In this document: positions 52,913 through 61,788 of the stretch, one piece after another | Numbering within the stretch: the first letter of the stretch is position 1 | Layout: each line of letters starts with the position of its first letter | From: Hyunsoonleella pacifica | GTDB lineage: Bacteria; Bacteroidota; Bacteroidia; Flavobacteriales; Flavobacteriaceae | DNA length: 64,000 bases | Direction of reading: 5' to 3' | NCBI RefSeq assembly: GCF_004310335.1 | Contig: NZ_SIRS01000003.1 | Span: forward strand, 62,001 to 126,000 | Notes under the pieces: model-generated | The model's input: the letters and a program-made list of their open reading frames with translations, nothing else | The model's database searches: none | Told to the model about the DNA's origin: nothing | Translations under genes and position numbers: made by a program

Positions 52913-54721
52913 TCATTCAAAAACCACCTCATCAATATAAATATCATGGCCTGAACCATAACTTTGAGAAAATAATGTAAACCCTGATCGAATACAACTC
53001 AAGTCCTGTTTCTTAAGTTTAATGGTATACTTTTTCCATTTAGTGCCCAGTTTTATTTTAATAGCTTCTTTTGCTGTATCAGGATAAGTTTTATCTTTTC
53101 CAATTAACCCAAAACCAATGGTAGCAGTTAATTTGTCTTTACTGGCCTTAGCCCAAAAACTAAATGTTCTTGCTCCCGAAATATCATAGCCTCCAAGAAT
53201 ATCTCCCCAATCGTTAGCGGGATTTACCATGCCTAATCCATACCAATTATAATGATGATTATAACTTATTTTTAAAGATGAACTACCATAGTATACGTTT
53301 GTAGTATCCTTTGTATTCACAGCCATTTTTTTAAAATTCCCCATATAAGCTGATGGCGCATAAGGCATATCCTCTCCGTCTTGATACACATAAAAAGGCA
53401 ATTTTACTTTAGGTACCAGATACTTCCTGTTTTTTGCCTCCTCATCTGTAACTCGAATTGCTGTAGAAGCTATCCCTACATTGTTATAACTATCTTTAAC
53501 ATTAACATACACTTTAATACCTCCATCTTCTTTTGGTAATTGAATTTCAAAACCATTTTCTAAACTTCCTCTATGTACTAGTGGGTTAATTTGATTGCGA
53601 CGTATTCTACTACCTTTTCTATGGTTGTAATGAAAACTCACAGCCAAGGTATCATTTTCAATATCTGAAACTTTTAAAATAACAGGTACCCAAGATTCAC
53701 TTTTAAATGCTCCATCAGGCAACTCCAAATCCTCTACAACAGGAACATTATTAATTGGTTTTTCTCCTGTAAAAGCATCTCTAATAGCCCAATATTGTGG
53801 GCGATACGCTCCTGTATGATGTGTATGCAACCAAGGAGAACCAAAATGATTCCCATCCCCATAGTGAAACACAAATACTCCTAAATTAGTAGATTCATTA
53901 GCTATCCACTTATGATAGCCTTTTGCAATAGCATCATATTTTTGTTGGTCGGTTGGCTCTTGTTTTACACCATGTTTTTCGGCTTTAATATCCCATTCTC
54001 CCGTTACCCCAAATTCAGTAATGATATAAGGTTTATCAATGTTTCGTTTTTTCAATTCCGAAGCTAAAAACCCAGCACCTGCACCGTAACTATTCAATCC
54101 ATATATATCAATAGAGGGCACGTGTTTTTGCCACCACTCCATACCAAAAGTCCAAGCTTCCACAGAAGTTATTGGATGATTTTGATCTATTTGTTTAATT
54201 TCACTACAAATACGTTCTAATACCTTAGAATACGCTACTTTCTCTTTATCCGTAGCCATGTTTAAATACACCTCATTACCAATACCCCAAGTTAAAACTG
54301 CGGGATGATCCTTATATTGCCGTACAACGTTTATAGCATTATTGTACATTACTTCTATGCCTTCTTTATCATCTAGGTAATTAAAACTATCGTCATCCTC
54401 CATCCCTGGACGACCATGTCGCATCCAAATACCAACCATAACTTTGATATTATGTTTTTGCGCAGCTTCTAATAATTGAGGCATATTATCTCCTGTAGCC
54501 CAGGTTCTAATGGCATTAACACCAAGAAAATTTAAATCTTTAAAATAGGTGTCGTAATTTTCAATGTCTTTATCGTAACCGAATGTTACACCTTTAATAT
54601 CAAAAGGAGATCCATCTACCAGGAGTTGCCAATTACTTCCCGTTTTTTGGATGGTAGTTTGGGCGCATAACAATTGAAAAAACAGCCCCAACATTAGAAA
54701 TACAAACACACTTCTTTTCAT
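52913..54721 (-). CDS. Secreted clan-A (GH2/GH5-like) glycosidase with C-terminal CBM-like domain
   Basis: The 602-residue protein has a signal peptide (to LLCAQ, about residue 21), a TIM barrel with the acid/base Glu in WGIGNE (E150) and the nucleophile Glu in PYIITEFG (E236), and a C-terminal beta-sandwich (YGLGMVNPANDWGDILGGYDI, DIYIDEVVFE) that resembles a carbohydrate-binding domain. Extracellular beta-glycan breakdown is likely; the exact substrate is not readable. It lies upstream of the lipoprotein remnant and downstream of the TonB/lipoprotein pair, on the same strand. Confidence 0.85.
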   Translation of the reverse strand: MKRSVFVFLMLGLFFQLLCAQTTIQKTGSNWQLLVDGSPFDIKGVTFGYDKDIENYDTYFKDLNFLGVNAIRTWATGDNMPQLLEAAQKHNIKVMVGIWMRHGRPGMEDDDSFNYLDDKEGIEVMYNNAINVVRQYKDHPAVLTWGIGNEVYLNMATDKEKVAYSKVLERICSEIKQIDQNHPITSVEAWTFGMEWWQKHVPSIDIYGLNSYGAGAGFLASELKKRNIDKPYIITEFGVTGEWDIKAEKHGVKQEPTDQQKYDAIAKGYHKWIANESTNLGVFVFHYGDGNHFGSPWLHTHHTGAYRPQYWAIRDAFTGEKPINNVPVVEDLELPDGAFKSESWVPVILKVSDIENDTLAVSFHYNHRKGSRIRRNQINPLVHRGSLENGFEIQLPKEDGGIKVYVNVKDSYNNVGIASTAIRVTDEEAKNRKYLVPKVKLPFYVYQDGEDMPYAPSAYMGNFKKMAVNTKDTTNVYYGSSSLKISYNHHYNWYGLGMVNPANDWGDILGGYDISGARTFSFWAKASKDKLTATIGFGLIGKDKTYPDTAKEAIKIKLGTKWKKYTIKLKKQDLSCIRSGFTLFSQSYGSGHDIYIDEVVFE

Positions 54722-54950
54722 ATCGTTTTTTCTTTAAGATACAATATTTTGAGTTAATTTCAACAATTGAAAATTATCAAGAGTACTGTTTAGGTTATGC
54801 ACTGAGGTTATGCCTTGGTATGATTGAAGCTCCTCGACGTAAAAGTGAGTGACTGGCGAACGCCTCCTTCTAGAAAGGTCAGACCCGAGCATGCTTGCAC
54901 AATAAAATAACCAAATGAAACATAGAGGGCAACACCCAAAATATTAAAGT
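54722..54950. other. Intergenic stretch with short dyads
   Basis: The 229-bp gap has no gene. It holds small inverted repeats (GGCGAACGCC near 54855, CCTTCTAGAAAGG near 54866) and a 9-bp GACCCGAGC (54882-54890) shared with the hairpin element at 25272-25280. GC content is higher at 54830-54900. Confidence 0.4.
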
Positions 54951-56378
54951 TTAAGGTGTAAAATCTACACTAACATCATCCAATTCATAAACTCCATCAA
55001 AACTATCTTGCCCGCCACCTGTGTATTTAAAGGCGATATGAATTGTTCCTGAAAGGCAAGACAAATCTACAGTTCTTGACGGCAACCATTCCACAAAAGA
55101 GTCACTATCTTTTACCACATAGGCATCACTTAAAATTTGCCAGGTAGCATTAGCAACACCCGCTTCGGTACCATCCCAATCTTCAGCGAAAAACACCTCC
55201 ATAAAACTACTATCAGCTCGACTGTTTGAGGTTTTAAAACGCAAAGTTTCGCCATCTTGAGCATCTAAATTAATAGCAGGTGTAATTAACCAACCAATAT
55301 TACTCACATCTCCAGAACCACCAGATTGAAACCTACAAGAACGTCCTAAAGAGCTATTTGTAGAAGTAGAAGACCATCCTTCCCAAGCCTCAGTACCCGT
55401 TTCAGTATAATTCGTCCAACCATTGCCTTCAATTGGACGGTTATTACCTTGCGATTCAAAATCTTCAAAAAATAAGTTCTCCATTCCAAAACTATCAGCG
55501 ATACCACATGAAAACTCCAAGGGATCACAACGCGCATTATTATCAAAATTTACATCCGATGAACTTTTTGGAAGTATCACACTAAAATCATCCCTAAAAT
55601 CACGACTATAAATCCCTACAACATTGCCATTTCCCTGAGGCACCAACACTGTCTTAAAATCAGAAAATGTACTGGTTTGCATAATAATTTGTGCACCAGA
55701 ATCACAACTTTCTAAAAGTCGCAGCCCATCAAATTCATCAAAAGATTCACTAGCAAAAGTAGCTCCTAATTCAAACCTATTCAATTGCATAGTATTCAGT
55801 TGAATTAACGTATTTTCATCTGCCTCAGATAATTCAGGTAGGCTTATTACTTTAGGTTGTATTTCAGCAATTTCGTTGGTTCGCAGCACAATATCTCTGT
55901 ATTCAGAAGCTTGAATTTGCCCCACGCTCACACCATCTTCCACACCAATAGTCACTACACCATTAGATGCTCCTACGGCTAAACCTTGCAATTTCACAAC
56001 AACTTTTTGTCCAAACTGGTATGTATCACTCAAACTACTTTGGTTAATAGAAATTTTAAAACCCAAACGCGGATCGTTATCAGGATTACTCGCATCTGTT
56101 TTATTTTGAATTATTAGCTCCTCAAAAAAATTACCTCCTTTATCCGACGATACCACATAACCAACAATATAAACATCATCATTAATACGCCCAATTGCAT
56201 TCCCGCCATTAACAGCCTGTTCAAAAAGCGATTTTATTGCCTTAAACGTAGTAAGTTTTTCGGTAGGAATCACAGGGTCTTCAATAGTAATATTTGGCAC
56301 ACCAAAATCGTCGTCTTGCACACAAGACCATGCCAGTAACACCAGCATTCCCATTAAAAGATTATTAGTTTTCTTCAT
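54951..56378 (-). CDS. Lipoprotein with OB-fold-like (DUF5689) and choice-of-anchor J domains
   Basis: The 475-residue protein has a lipoprotein signal (lipobox AWSC, Cys19), an N-terminal DUF5689/OB-fold-like domain at about 45-295 (VYIVGYVVSSDKGGNFFEELIIQNK, QFGQKVVVKLQGLAVG), and a C-terminal choice-of-anchor J domain (GWTNYTETGTEAWEGWSST, WLITPAINLDAQDGETL). It lies after a TonB receptor and is probably its surface partner. The frame is open to 56411, but the upstream part translates the palindromic element, so I start at 56378 (MKKTNNLL). A C-terminal remnant lies at 52782. Confidence 0.85.
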   Translation of the reverse strand: MKKTNNLLMGMLVLLAWSCVQDDDFGVPNITIEDPVIPTEKLTTFKAIKSLFEQAVNGGNAIGRINDDVYIVGYVVSSDKGGNFFEELIIQNKTDASNPDNDPRLGFKISINQSSLSDTYQFGQKVVVKLQGLAVGASNGVVTIGVEDGVSVGQIQASEYRDIVLRTNEIAEIQPKVISLPELSEADENTLIQLNTMQLNRFELGATFASESFDEFDGLRLLESCDSGAQIIMQTSTFSDFKTVLVPQGNGNVVGIYSRDFRDDFSVILPKSSSDVNFDNNARCDPLEFSCGIADSFGMENLFFEDFESQGNNRPIEGNGWTNYTETGTEAWEGWSSTSTNSSLGRSCRFQSGGSGDVSNIGWLITPAINLDAQDGETLRFKTSNSRADSSFMEVFFAEDWDGTEAGVANATWQILSDAYVVKDSDSFVEWLPSRTVDLSCLSGTIHIAFKYTGGGQDSFDGVYELDDVSVDFTP

Positions 56379-56390
56379 AATATTATGTTT

Positions 56391-56488
56391 AGCCTCCCCT
56401 AACCCCTCCAAAGGAGGGGAATACTTACTCGAACGATGATATAGCGCGCAAGTATGAGTTCCTCCCCTTTGGGGAGGCTAGGAAGGGC
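56391..56488. repeat. Nested palindromic element between receptor and lipoprotein genes
   Basis: AGCCTCCCC (56391-56399) pairs with GGGGAGGCT (56471-56479). CCCCTCC/GGAGGGG (56403-56409, 56413-56419) and CCTCCCC/GGGGAGG (56461-56467, 56471-56477) form inner hairpins. These GC-rich pieces match a repeat that I recall as common in Flavobacteriaceae intergenic DNA. It lies in the mRNA between the two genes. Confidence 0.65.
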
Positions 56489-56494
56489 TTGTTT

Positions 56495-59296
56495 TTAAAA
56501 TCTATAATTCACATTCAAAAAATATGTCGCTCCTCTACCATACCAATACTTAGATCCAAATACAGGAGTATTCAAAGCTTGGTCATCTCTCAATTGTCTA
56601 AAATTAGCATTTCGTCCCTGTTCAAAACCTCCTGTTCTAAATACTTCATCTAATAAATTATTCACACTTGCAAATACACTAATATACTTGCTTCCAATTT
56701 TCCAAGATTTACCACCTACTAAATTCACTATCATATAATCATCAAAACGTTCTTGCTTTAATAATTCTCTCGCTAAAGCCTCATCATAATCATTAAAAAC
56801 ATTGCCATCAAAATCTGTGGTAAAGTTTGAAGAACGTGTTAACGGACTCACATCAATATACGTATTTGTAAAAAAGTTAGCCGTAGCACCAAACCACCAA
56901 AAATCAGGATCGCGATACTCAAAACCAACAGCATACGCCCGATGCGGACCTGCTGCAATTCTATAATTCTTTAAATTAGACTGTCCAAAATCCTTAAATC
57001 CATCTACAAACCCAGCAGCAACAGATTCATCGTCAGCTTCTGTTGTTAAAAACAAATTGGGATTATTGGCATAAGTAAACTGACCCACAGAAGCCACTCC
57101 TTTTAACTTTATAGTTGGCGTTACCTGAGCTTCAATACCAAATTCCACACCTATATGTTGTTTATCTATGTCTTGTAAAATCTCTTGTATAAACGCCACA
57201 TTATCGCCACCAATACCATCAGCAAAGAAAAACGATATTTCATTTGCATCCCTAATTTTAGTGTAATACCCTGTTAATTTAGCTTTTATAATAGGCGAAC
57301 GGAAAATATAACTTGCATCCACAGATAATAGTTTCTCTTCAGTAATATTTGGCACTACATTATGATTTTCACGCGAGTTAGAGAACGTGTTTCTTAATGA
57401 TGGTGCTCTGGTTATAAATCCGCCATTGGTATTTATCAAATGTTTACCTGAAATTTTATAGGTTAATCCACCTTTTAGCCCAAAACCAGTAAATGTTAAC
57501 TTTTGCCCTTTACCTAAAGAGTTGTCTGGAAATGCACCATTTTGGTACAATCCTTCTCGTTGATATTGTGTATTTGCAATACTTCCAGACACAAAAAAAT
57601 CCAACTTATTATATCTAAATTGTACTTGCGAGAAACCACTAATTACATTAGCAAATACATTATAATTGTATTTAAATCTATCGCCCACACCAACTAATCG
57701 GTTTGGGTTTTGCAAATCGTTTTGAGCTTCATTAACGTCATCAGCAAACTGATCTATATCCAAATACGTTTCTGCTCCTAATAAATCTAAAACTTCAGCA
57801 AAATTCTCTGATTTTAGTTGCTGAAGGCTTAACCCAGCATTTAAAATGATATTGTTATTAATTTCTGAATTTAAAATAGAATTAAACGTCAACTGAGTGT
57901 CGTCTACACGGTCTTCATAAAGAGCATATCTCGCATTACCTCCATTTTGCGAGTTAGAAATATTAGCTTCATGAAAGGTATTCCAATCTACTTGTCCGTC
58001 GTTTTGAAACGCTCGTAAAGCCAAAAATGCAAACTGTAAATCATCTGGAAAGTTACGTTCAAAATAGCTTGGTAAATTTTGGTAGTATGCAGGGCTTGGA
58101 TTTGCGCCTCCACCTTCTGGCACACCGTTTACCAAATCTGTCCCGTTATTGTCTAATCTGCTATTCCCTAATGTTCCAAATTGATAAGCCACATTAGTAT
58201 TTAATCTGGTTTTGGAAGAGATATCCCAATAATGATTCAACATAAAAATAGGTTCTTCTACATCTTTAATGCGCGAATTACGTTGTTTTCCGTTTTGCCA
58301 TCCCCAATATTCATTATATCGAATACCTTTTAAATCAAATACTTCTTGAGTATTCGGAGAAGATTTACCTCTACGATTTGGTGCATAAATCCCTGTAAAA
58401 TTTAAACTATGCTTATCATTAAGTATCTTTTCAACAGAAAGAAAAACAGAATTTGCATCATACAATGTGGCATCTTGATAGCCCTCATTACCCCAACGTC
58501 TGCCTAAAGAAATAGTGTAAGCCCAATTATTTTTTAAAAGACCAGAAGCATAGGTCGCCATTAAGCGATTTGTATAACTCCTATTTGAAGATGAATAGGT
58601 TAATCTTCCACCTTCCCGAGCTTGAGACGCTCTAACATTAATATTTGTTGTACCTAAAATACCGCCAAAATTATAATCTGATGGTGCTAAACCTGCAGTT
58701 AATTCTTGATTACGCATCACATCGTTTAAACCTCCCCAATTGCTCCATTGTGGGCGCCCATTGAATAATTTATTCATTGGAATTCCATTGATAAGCACGG
58801 TTCCATTTTCAGAATCTAAACCTCTTAACCTGAAAAAAGATTGGCTAAATTCAAAAGCAGCCGTACGTTGAAATACATCTAAAGATGAGGCTAGCAACCC
58901 CGTAATATTATCAGCGCCAACTGCATCGTTATCTAACTCATCATCAGAAAGCGTTATGGTAAATAAATCCTGACTTTGTGATACATCCCGCTCTAAAGTC
59001 ATATCACTAATATCCACTGTTAGTCCTTCATTTACTATAATTGGAAAACGTTTGGTTATGTAACCGGTTTTAGAAATTTTAAGAATTTGATCGCCTATAG
59101 GCACATTAACATCAAAACGAAACTCGCCTTGTACATCAGTAAGAAGTAGCAAATCAGTTTCCTCAAGTTCAACAGTAACGTTTAAAATGGGCTGAAATGA
59201 TACCGCATCTTTAACGCTTCCTTTAATAGCCGTTTCCTGAGAAAAGCCAAAAAAAGTAAAACATCCGAATAAAAATATGAGGGTAATTTTATTCAT
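56495..59296 (-). CDS. TonB-dependent receptor
   Basis: The 933-residue receptor has a signal peptide (MNKITLIFLFGCFTFFGFSQ), a carboxypeptidase-like domain (IKGSVKDAVSFQPILNVTVELEE), a plug (SSLDVFQRTAAFEFSQSFFRLRGLDSENGTVLINGIPMN) and a long barrel ending FLNVNYRF. The frame is open to 59407, but the signal peptide begins at 59296, which I take as the start. The lipoprotein at 54951 follows and is probably the partner. No SusD homologue is near. Neighbouring secreted nucleases hint at nucleic acid or nucleotide uptake; that is inference. Confidence 0.92.
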   Translation of the reverse strand: MNKITLIFLFGCFTFFGFSQETAIKGSVKDAVSFQPILNVTVELEETDLLLLTDVQGEFRFDVNVPIGDQILKISKTGYITKRFPIIVNEGLTVDISDMTLERDVSQSQDLFTITLSDDELDNDAVGADNITGLLASSLDVFQRTAAFEFSQSFFRLRGLDSENGTVLINGIPMNKLFNGRPQWSNWGGLNDVMRNQELTAGLAPSDYNFGGILGTTNINVRASQAREGGRLTYSSSNRSYTNRLMATYASGLLKNNWAYTISLGRRWGNEGYQDATLYDANSVFLSVEKILNDKHSLNFTGIYAPNRRGKSSPNTQEVFDLKGIRYNEYWGWQNGKQRNSRIKDVEEPIFMLNHYWDISSKTRLNTNVAYQFGTLGNSRLDNNGTDLVNGVPEGGGANPSPAYYQNLPSYFERNFPDDLQFAFLALRAFQNDGQVDWNTFHEANISNSQNGGNARYALYEDRVDDTQLTFNSILNSEINNNIILNAGLSLQQLKSENFAEVLDLLGAETYLDIDQFADDVNEAQNDLQNPNRLVGVGDRFKYNYNVFANVISGFSQVQFRYNKLDFFVSGSIANTQYQREGLYQNGAFPDNSLGKGQKLTFTGFGLKGGLTYKISGKHLINTNGGFITRAPSLRNTFSNSRENHNVVPNITEEKLLSVDASYIFRSPIIKAKLTGYYTKIRDANEISFFFADGIGGDNVAFIQEILQDIDKQHIGVEFGIEAQVTPTIKLKGVASVGQFTYANNPNLFLTTEADDESVAAGFVDGFKDFGQSNLKNYRIAAGPHRAYAVGFEYRDPDFWWFGATANFFTNTYIDVSPLTRSSNFTTDFDGNVFNDYDEALARELLKQERFDDYMIVNLVGGKSWKIGSKYISVFASVNNLLDEVFRTGGFEQGRNANFRQLRDDQALNTPVFGSKYWYGRGATYFLNVNYRF

Positions 59297-59412
59297 ATCT
59301 AACGGCTCTGTATAAGCTTTGTTGCGTGTTTGTTTAACTAAAAGTAAGCAAATTATATTGATTAGAGAGTTCGTGAGGACTTTCTCAATTGAGCTAAAAG
59401 CTAGCAATAAAA

Positions 59413-60006
59413 TTAATACCTTGTTGTGCGTAGGCTTTTTTCAATTAATTCCAATGTCTCTTTGACGAAATCTGTTTTCCCTAGTACATATGAGCCTCTA
59501 TCGTTTTTAAACTTAGACGCTAATTCAATTTTTAAATCTTCGTATTCTTTTGCTCGTTTTTTATTCGCATTTAGATAGTCTCGAAAGTTTATTTGTTTCC
59601 ACATCACATTATCTTTCGGACACATATGAATGTGAAAAATCTGTTCTTTTTTTCCATCTAGATTATATCCCTTTCCAAATGTTGAATATTCCTCAATGTT
59701 TTCTCTTGCTGGAACTTTGAAATGAGAATAGCCCAATTCAGTGAATTGGTCGATTAATTGTCCGTCAAACAATAAATCTTTTGGAATTTCAATCATTAAG
59801 TCGATATACGGTTTAGATTTTATGGATGTAATTGATGAACTGCCAAAGTGCTCAATTCTCAATATTATTTCTTGTCCTACCTTTTCTAAAATCCGCTGTT
59901 TTTCGTTTTCATAGATATTTTTCCATTCAGGATTATGGTCAACCAATTCAATCGGGAAAAGTGTATTCCAGTCCTCTTTGGTCAAATCGTATAATGTTTT
60001 TTTCAT
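59413..60006 (-). CDS. GrpB-family (UPF0157) nucleotidyltransferase-fold protein
   Basis: The 197-residue protein has the GrpB pattern: LVDHNPEWKNIYENEKQRI, IEHFGSSSITSIKSKPYIDLMIE and a tail of charged helices (RDYLNANKKRAKEYEDLKIELASKF). The GSS-x-DLMIE block is the nucleotidyltransferase-like core. Some members sit next to coenzyme A kinases. Function is unknown. It stands alone, between the TonB receptor and the EEP nuclease genes. Confidence 0.88.
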   Translation of the reverse strand: MKKTLYDLTKEDWNTLFPIELVDHNPEWKNIYENEKQRILEKVGQEIILRIEHFGSSSITSIKSKPYIDLMIEIPKDLLFDGQLIDQFTELGYSHFKVPARENIEEYSTFGKGYNLDGKKEQIFHIHMCPKDNVMWKQINFRDYLNANKKRAKEYEDLKIELASKFKNDRGSYVLGKTDFVKETLELIEKSLRTTRY

Positions 60007-60102
60007 TGTTTTTCGGTTGGTTTTTTAGCTTACGCATTACAGTGAGATGTCAATAATAAGAAAAAGTAACTAATTGATTCTAATAAATTTAAATCATTAA
60101 TT

Positions 60103-60110
60103 TAACTTTG
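60103..60110 (+). promoter_or_regulatory. Putative -7 element of the secreted EEP gene
   Basis: TAACTTTG, a full TAnnTTTG match, lies 38 bp before the ATG at 60149. No TTG lies at the right -33 spacing. Confidence 0.35.
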
Positions 60111-60148
60111 GCTTAGGTTTTGTATTACTAAAACCGGAACTTTTAAGC

Positions 60149-61225
60149 ATGAATTTTTTTAAACTTTCTTATTTCGTCATTTTTTTAAGTGTATCTACAA
60201 TCTTATATGCTCAAGATAAAACATTTAAGATACATACCATTGCCTTTTACAATTTAGAAAATGTTTTTGATACTATAAATGACCCACTAAAGTTTGATGA
60301 GTATAGCCCAATAATGGAATTAAAAACAAACAGAAAGGAGGCTTACCTACAAAAAACAAGAAATATGGCCCGCGTAATTTCTGAAATAGGTAAAGATGAT
60401 ACCAAAAATGCTCCTGTAATACTTGGTGTTTGCGAAGTTGAAAACAGAACTGTTTTAGAAGATATCGTTAATGATTCACTTTTGATTGAAAAAAACTATA
60501 GTATTATACACCATGATTCGCCTGATGCTAGAGGTATTGATGTAGGGTTAATATATCAACCAAATCTATTTACGCCAACTAACACCAATACTTACGAATT
60601 AAAAATTTACGATGACCAGGATGGAACCCGAATTACAACAAGAGACCAATTGGTAGTAAGTGGACAATTGGAAGATGAGACGATTCACATTATAGTAAAT
60701 CACTGGCCATCTAGACGTGGTGGCGAGGCTAGAAGTAGACCAAAACGTATTGCTGCTGCAAAACTTAATAGGCGTATTGTAGACTCTCTTCAAAACAAAG
60801 ATCCTTATGGAAAAATTATTATCATGGGCGACTTAAACGACAATCCTAATAACCCAAGTATAAAAGATGCTTTACAAACAGAGCGAAAGCGTAAAAAGGT
60901 TCGCTTTAAAGGGCTTTATAATCCATACGAGAATTATTATCGGGATGGTTTAGGTACAACAGCCTATAGAGATAACTGGAGTTTGTTTGACCAGATTATT
61001 ATATCTAAACCTCTTTTAGAAAAAGACTATACCTCTTTTAGGTATTACAAAGCGGGTATCTTCAACAAAAACTATCTTATTACTTCAAACGGAAAATATA
61101 AAGGGTATCCTTTTAGAAGCTGGAGCAATGGAAGTTTTAGCAACGGCTACAGCGACCATTTTCCTGTATATATGTATTTAATTAAAGAAATCCCAACTGT
61201 GCTATCGGACATCGTTCCTAAGTAG
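60149..61225 (+). CDS. Secreted EEP-family nuclease/phosphatase
   Basis: The 358-residue protein has a signal peptide (MNFFKLSYFVIFLSVSTILYAQ), then the EEP fold: IAFYNLENVFD, GVCEVENRTVLEDIV, DARGIDVGLIYQP, NHWPSRRGGE, MGDLNDNPNNPSI and GYSDHFPVY. It is a paralogue of the cytoplasmic protein at 50408. The signal peptide points to extracytoplasmic hydrolysis of nucleic acids, nucleotides or phosphoesters. It lies near a lipoprotein endonuclease I and a TonB receptor, which suggests a nucleic-acid scavenging role (inference). Confidence 0.9.
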   Translation: MNFFKLSYFVIFLSVSTILYAQDKTFKIHTIAFYNLENVFDTINDPLKFDEYSPIMELKTNRKEAYLQKTRNMARVISEIGKDDTKNAPVILGVCEVENRTVLEDIVNDSLLIEKNYSIIHHDSPDARGIDVGLIYQPNLFTPTNTNTYELKIYDDQDGTRITTRDQLVVSGQLEDETIHIIVNHWPSRRGGEARSRPKRIAAAKLNRRIVDSLQNKDPYGKIIIMGDLNDNPNNPSIKDALQTERKRKKVRFKGLYNPYENYYRDGLGTTAYRDNWSLFDQIIISKPLLEKDYTSFRYYKAGIFNKNYLITSNGKYKGYPFRSWSNGSFSNGYSDHFPVYMYLIKEIPTVLSDIVPK

Positions 61226-61244
61226 AACAACTTAAAAAATATCT

Positions 61245-61685
61245 TTACCCCAACCAAGTACTCCATGGAATTCTTGATAAAAGCAACACCAAAGCTATTG
61301 TATAAAAAACTGCAATTGTTTTTAATTTTGGTGCTGATGTCAACTTCTTTTTATGCTTTGAATAGCCTATTGTTATTAAAGCTACAGCAATGATATTAAT
61401 TGTTGGATGCTCTACAAGATACAGTCTATTTACAGCATCTTTCATAACACCTCCCATACCTAACTCACTAAATAATTGTAGTCTAGGCGATACAAAATAT
61501 AATACAAGTCCTATTAATAATTGAATGTGCGAAACAATTAATGTGAACAAAGAAATTCTAAAGTCTTTAGCACTATACTCTTTACCGCCAACAGATTTTA
61601 AAACAGCATTGATAACTGCAATAATTAAAATTATTAGCACTAAATATGCCCAATAAGAATGTAATGCTTGAATAGTTTCGTACAT
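61245..61685 (-). CDS. Four-helix membrane protein with conserved histidines
   Basis: The 146-residue protein has four membrane segments, with His9, His53, His93 and His108 in or near them (SHIQLLIGLVLYFVSP, EHPTINIIAVALI). From memory it belongs to a Bacteroidota family sometimes labelled cytochrome b; the histidines could bind heme, but this is inference. It is a single-gene unit. Confidence 0.65.
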   Translation of the reverse strand: MYETIQALHSYWAYLVLIILIIAVINAVLKSVGGKEYSAKDFRISLFTLIVSHIQLLIGLVLYFVSPRLQLFSELGMGGVMKDAVNRLYLVEHPTINIIAVALITIGYSKHKKKLTSAPKLKTIAVFYTIALVLLLSRIPWSTWLG

Positions 61686-61737
61686 AGTTTTTTAGTTTTT
61701 ATTTCAATATCAAAAATAGTAATTTTAGTTAATAAAA

Positions 61738-61764
61738 AAACCGCTTCTTGTTTAGAAGCGGTTT
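61738..61764 (-). terminator. Terminator after the endonuclease I gene
   Basis: A perfect 10-bp stem (61738-61747 with 61755-61764), AAACCGCTTC/GAAGCGGTTT. On the minus strand a T-run follows it, so it terminates the endonuclease I gene ending at 61789. Confidence 0.82.
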
Positions 61765-61788
61765 AAATTTAATCTTTAAAAAGATTAA

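Noticed and set aside
56379-56411. N-terminal extension of the DUF5689 lipoprotein
   Set aside because: The first residues come from the palindromic repeat, and the lipoprotein signal begins at 56378.
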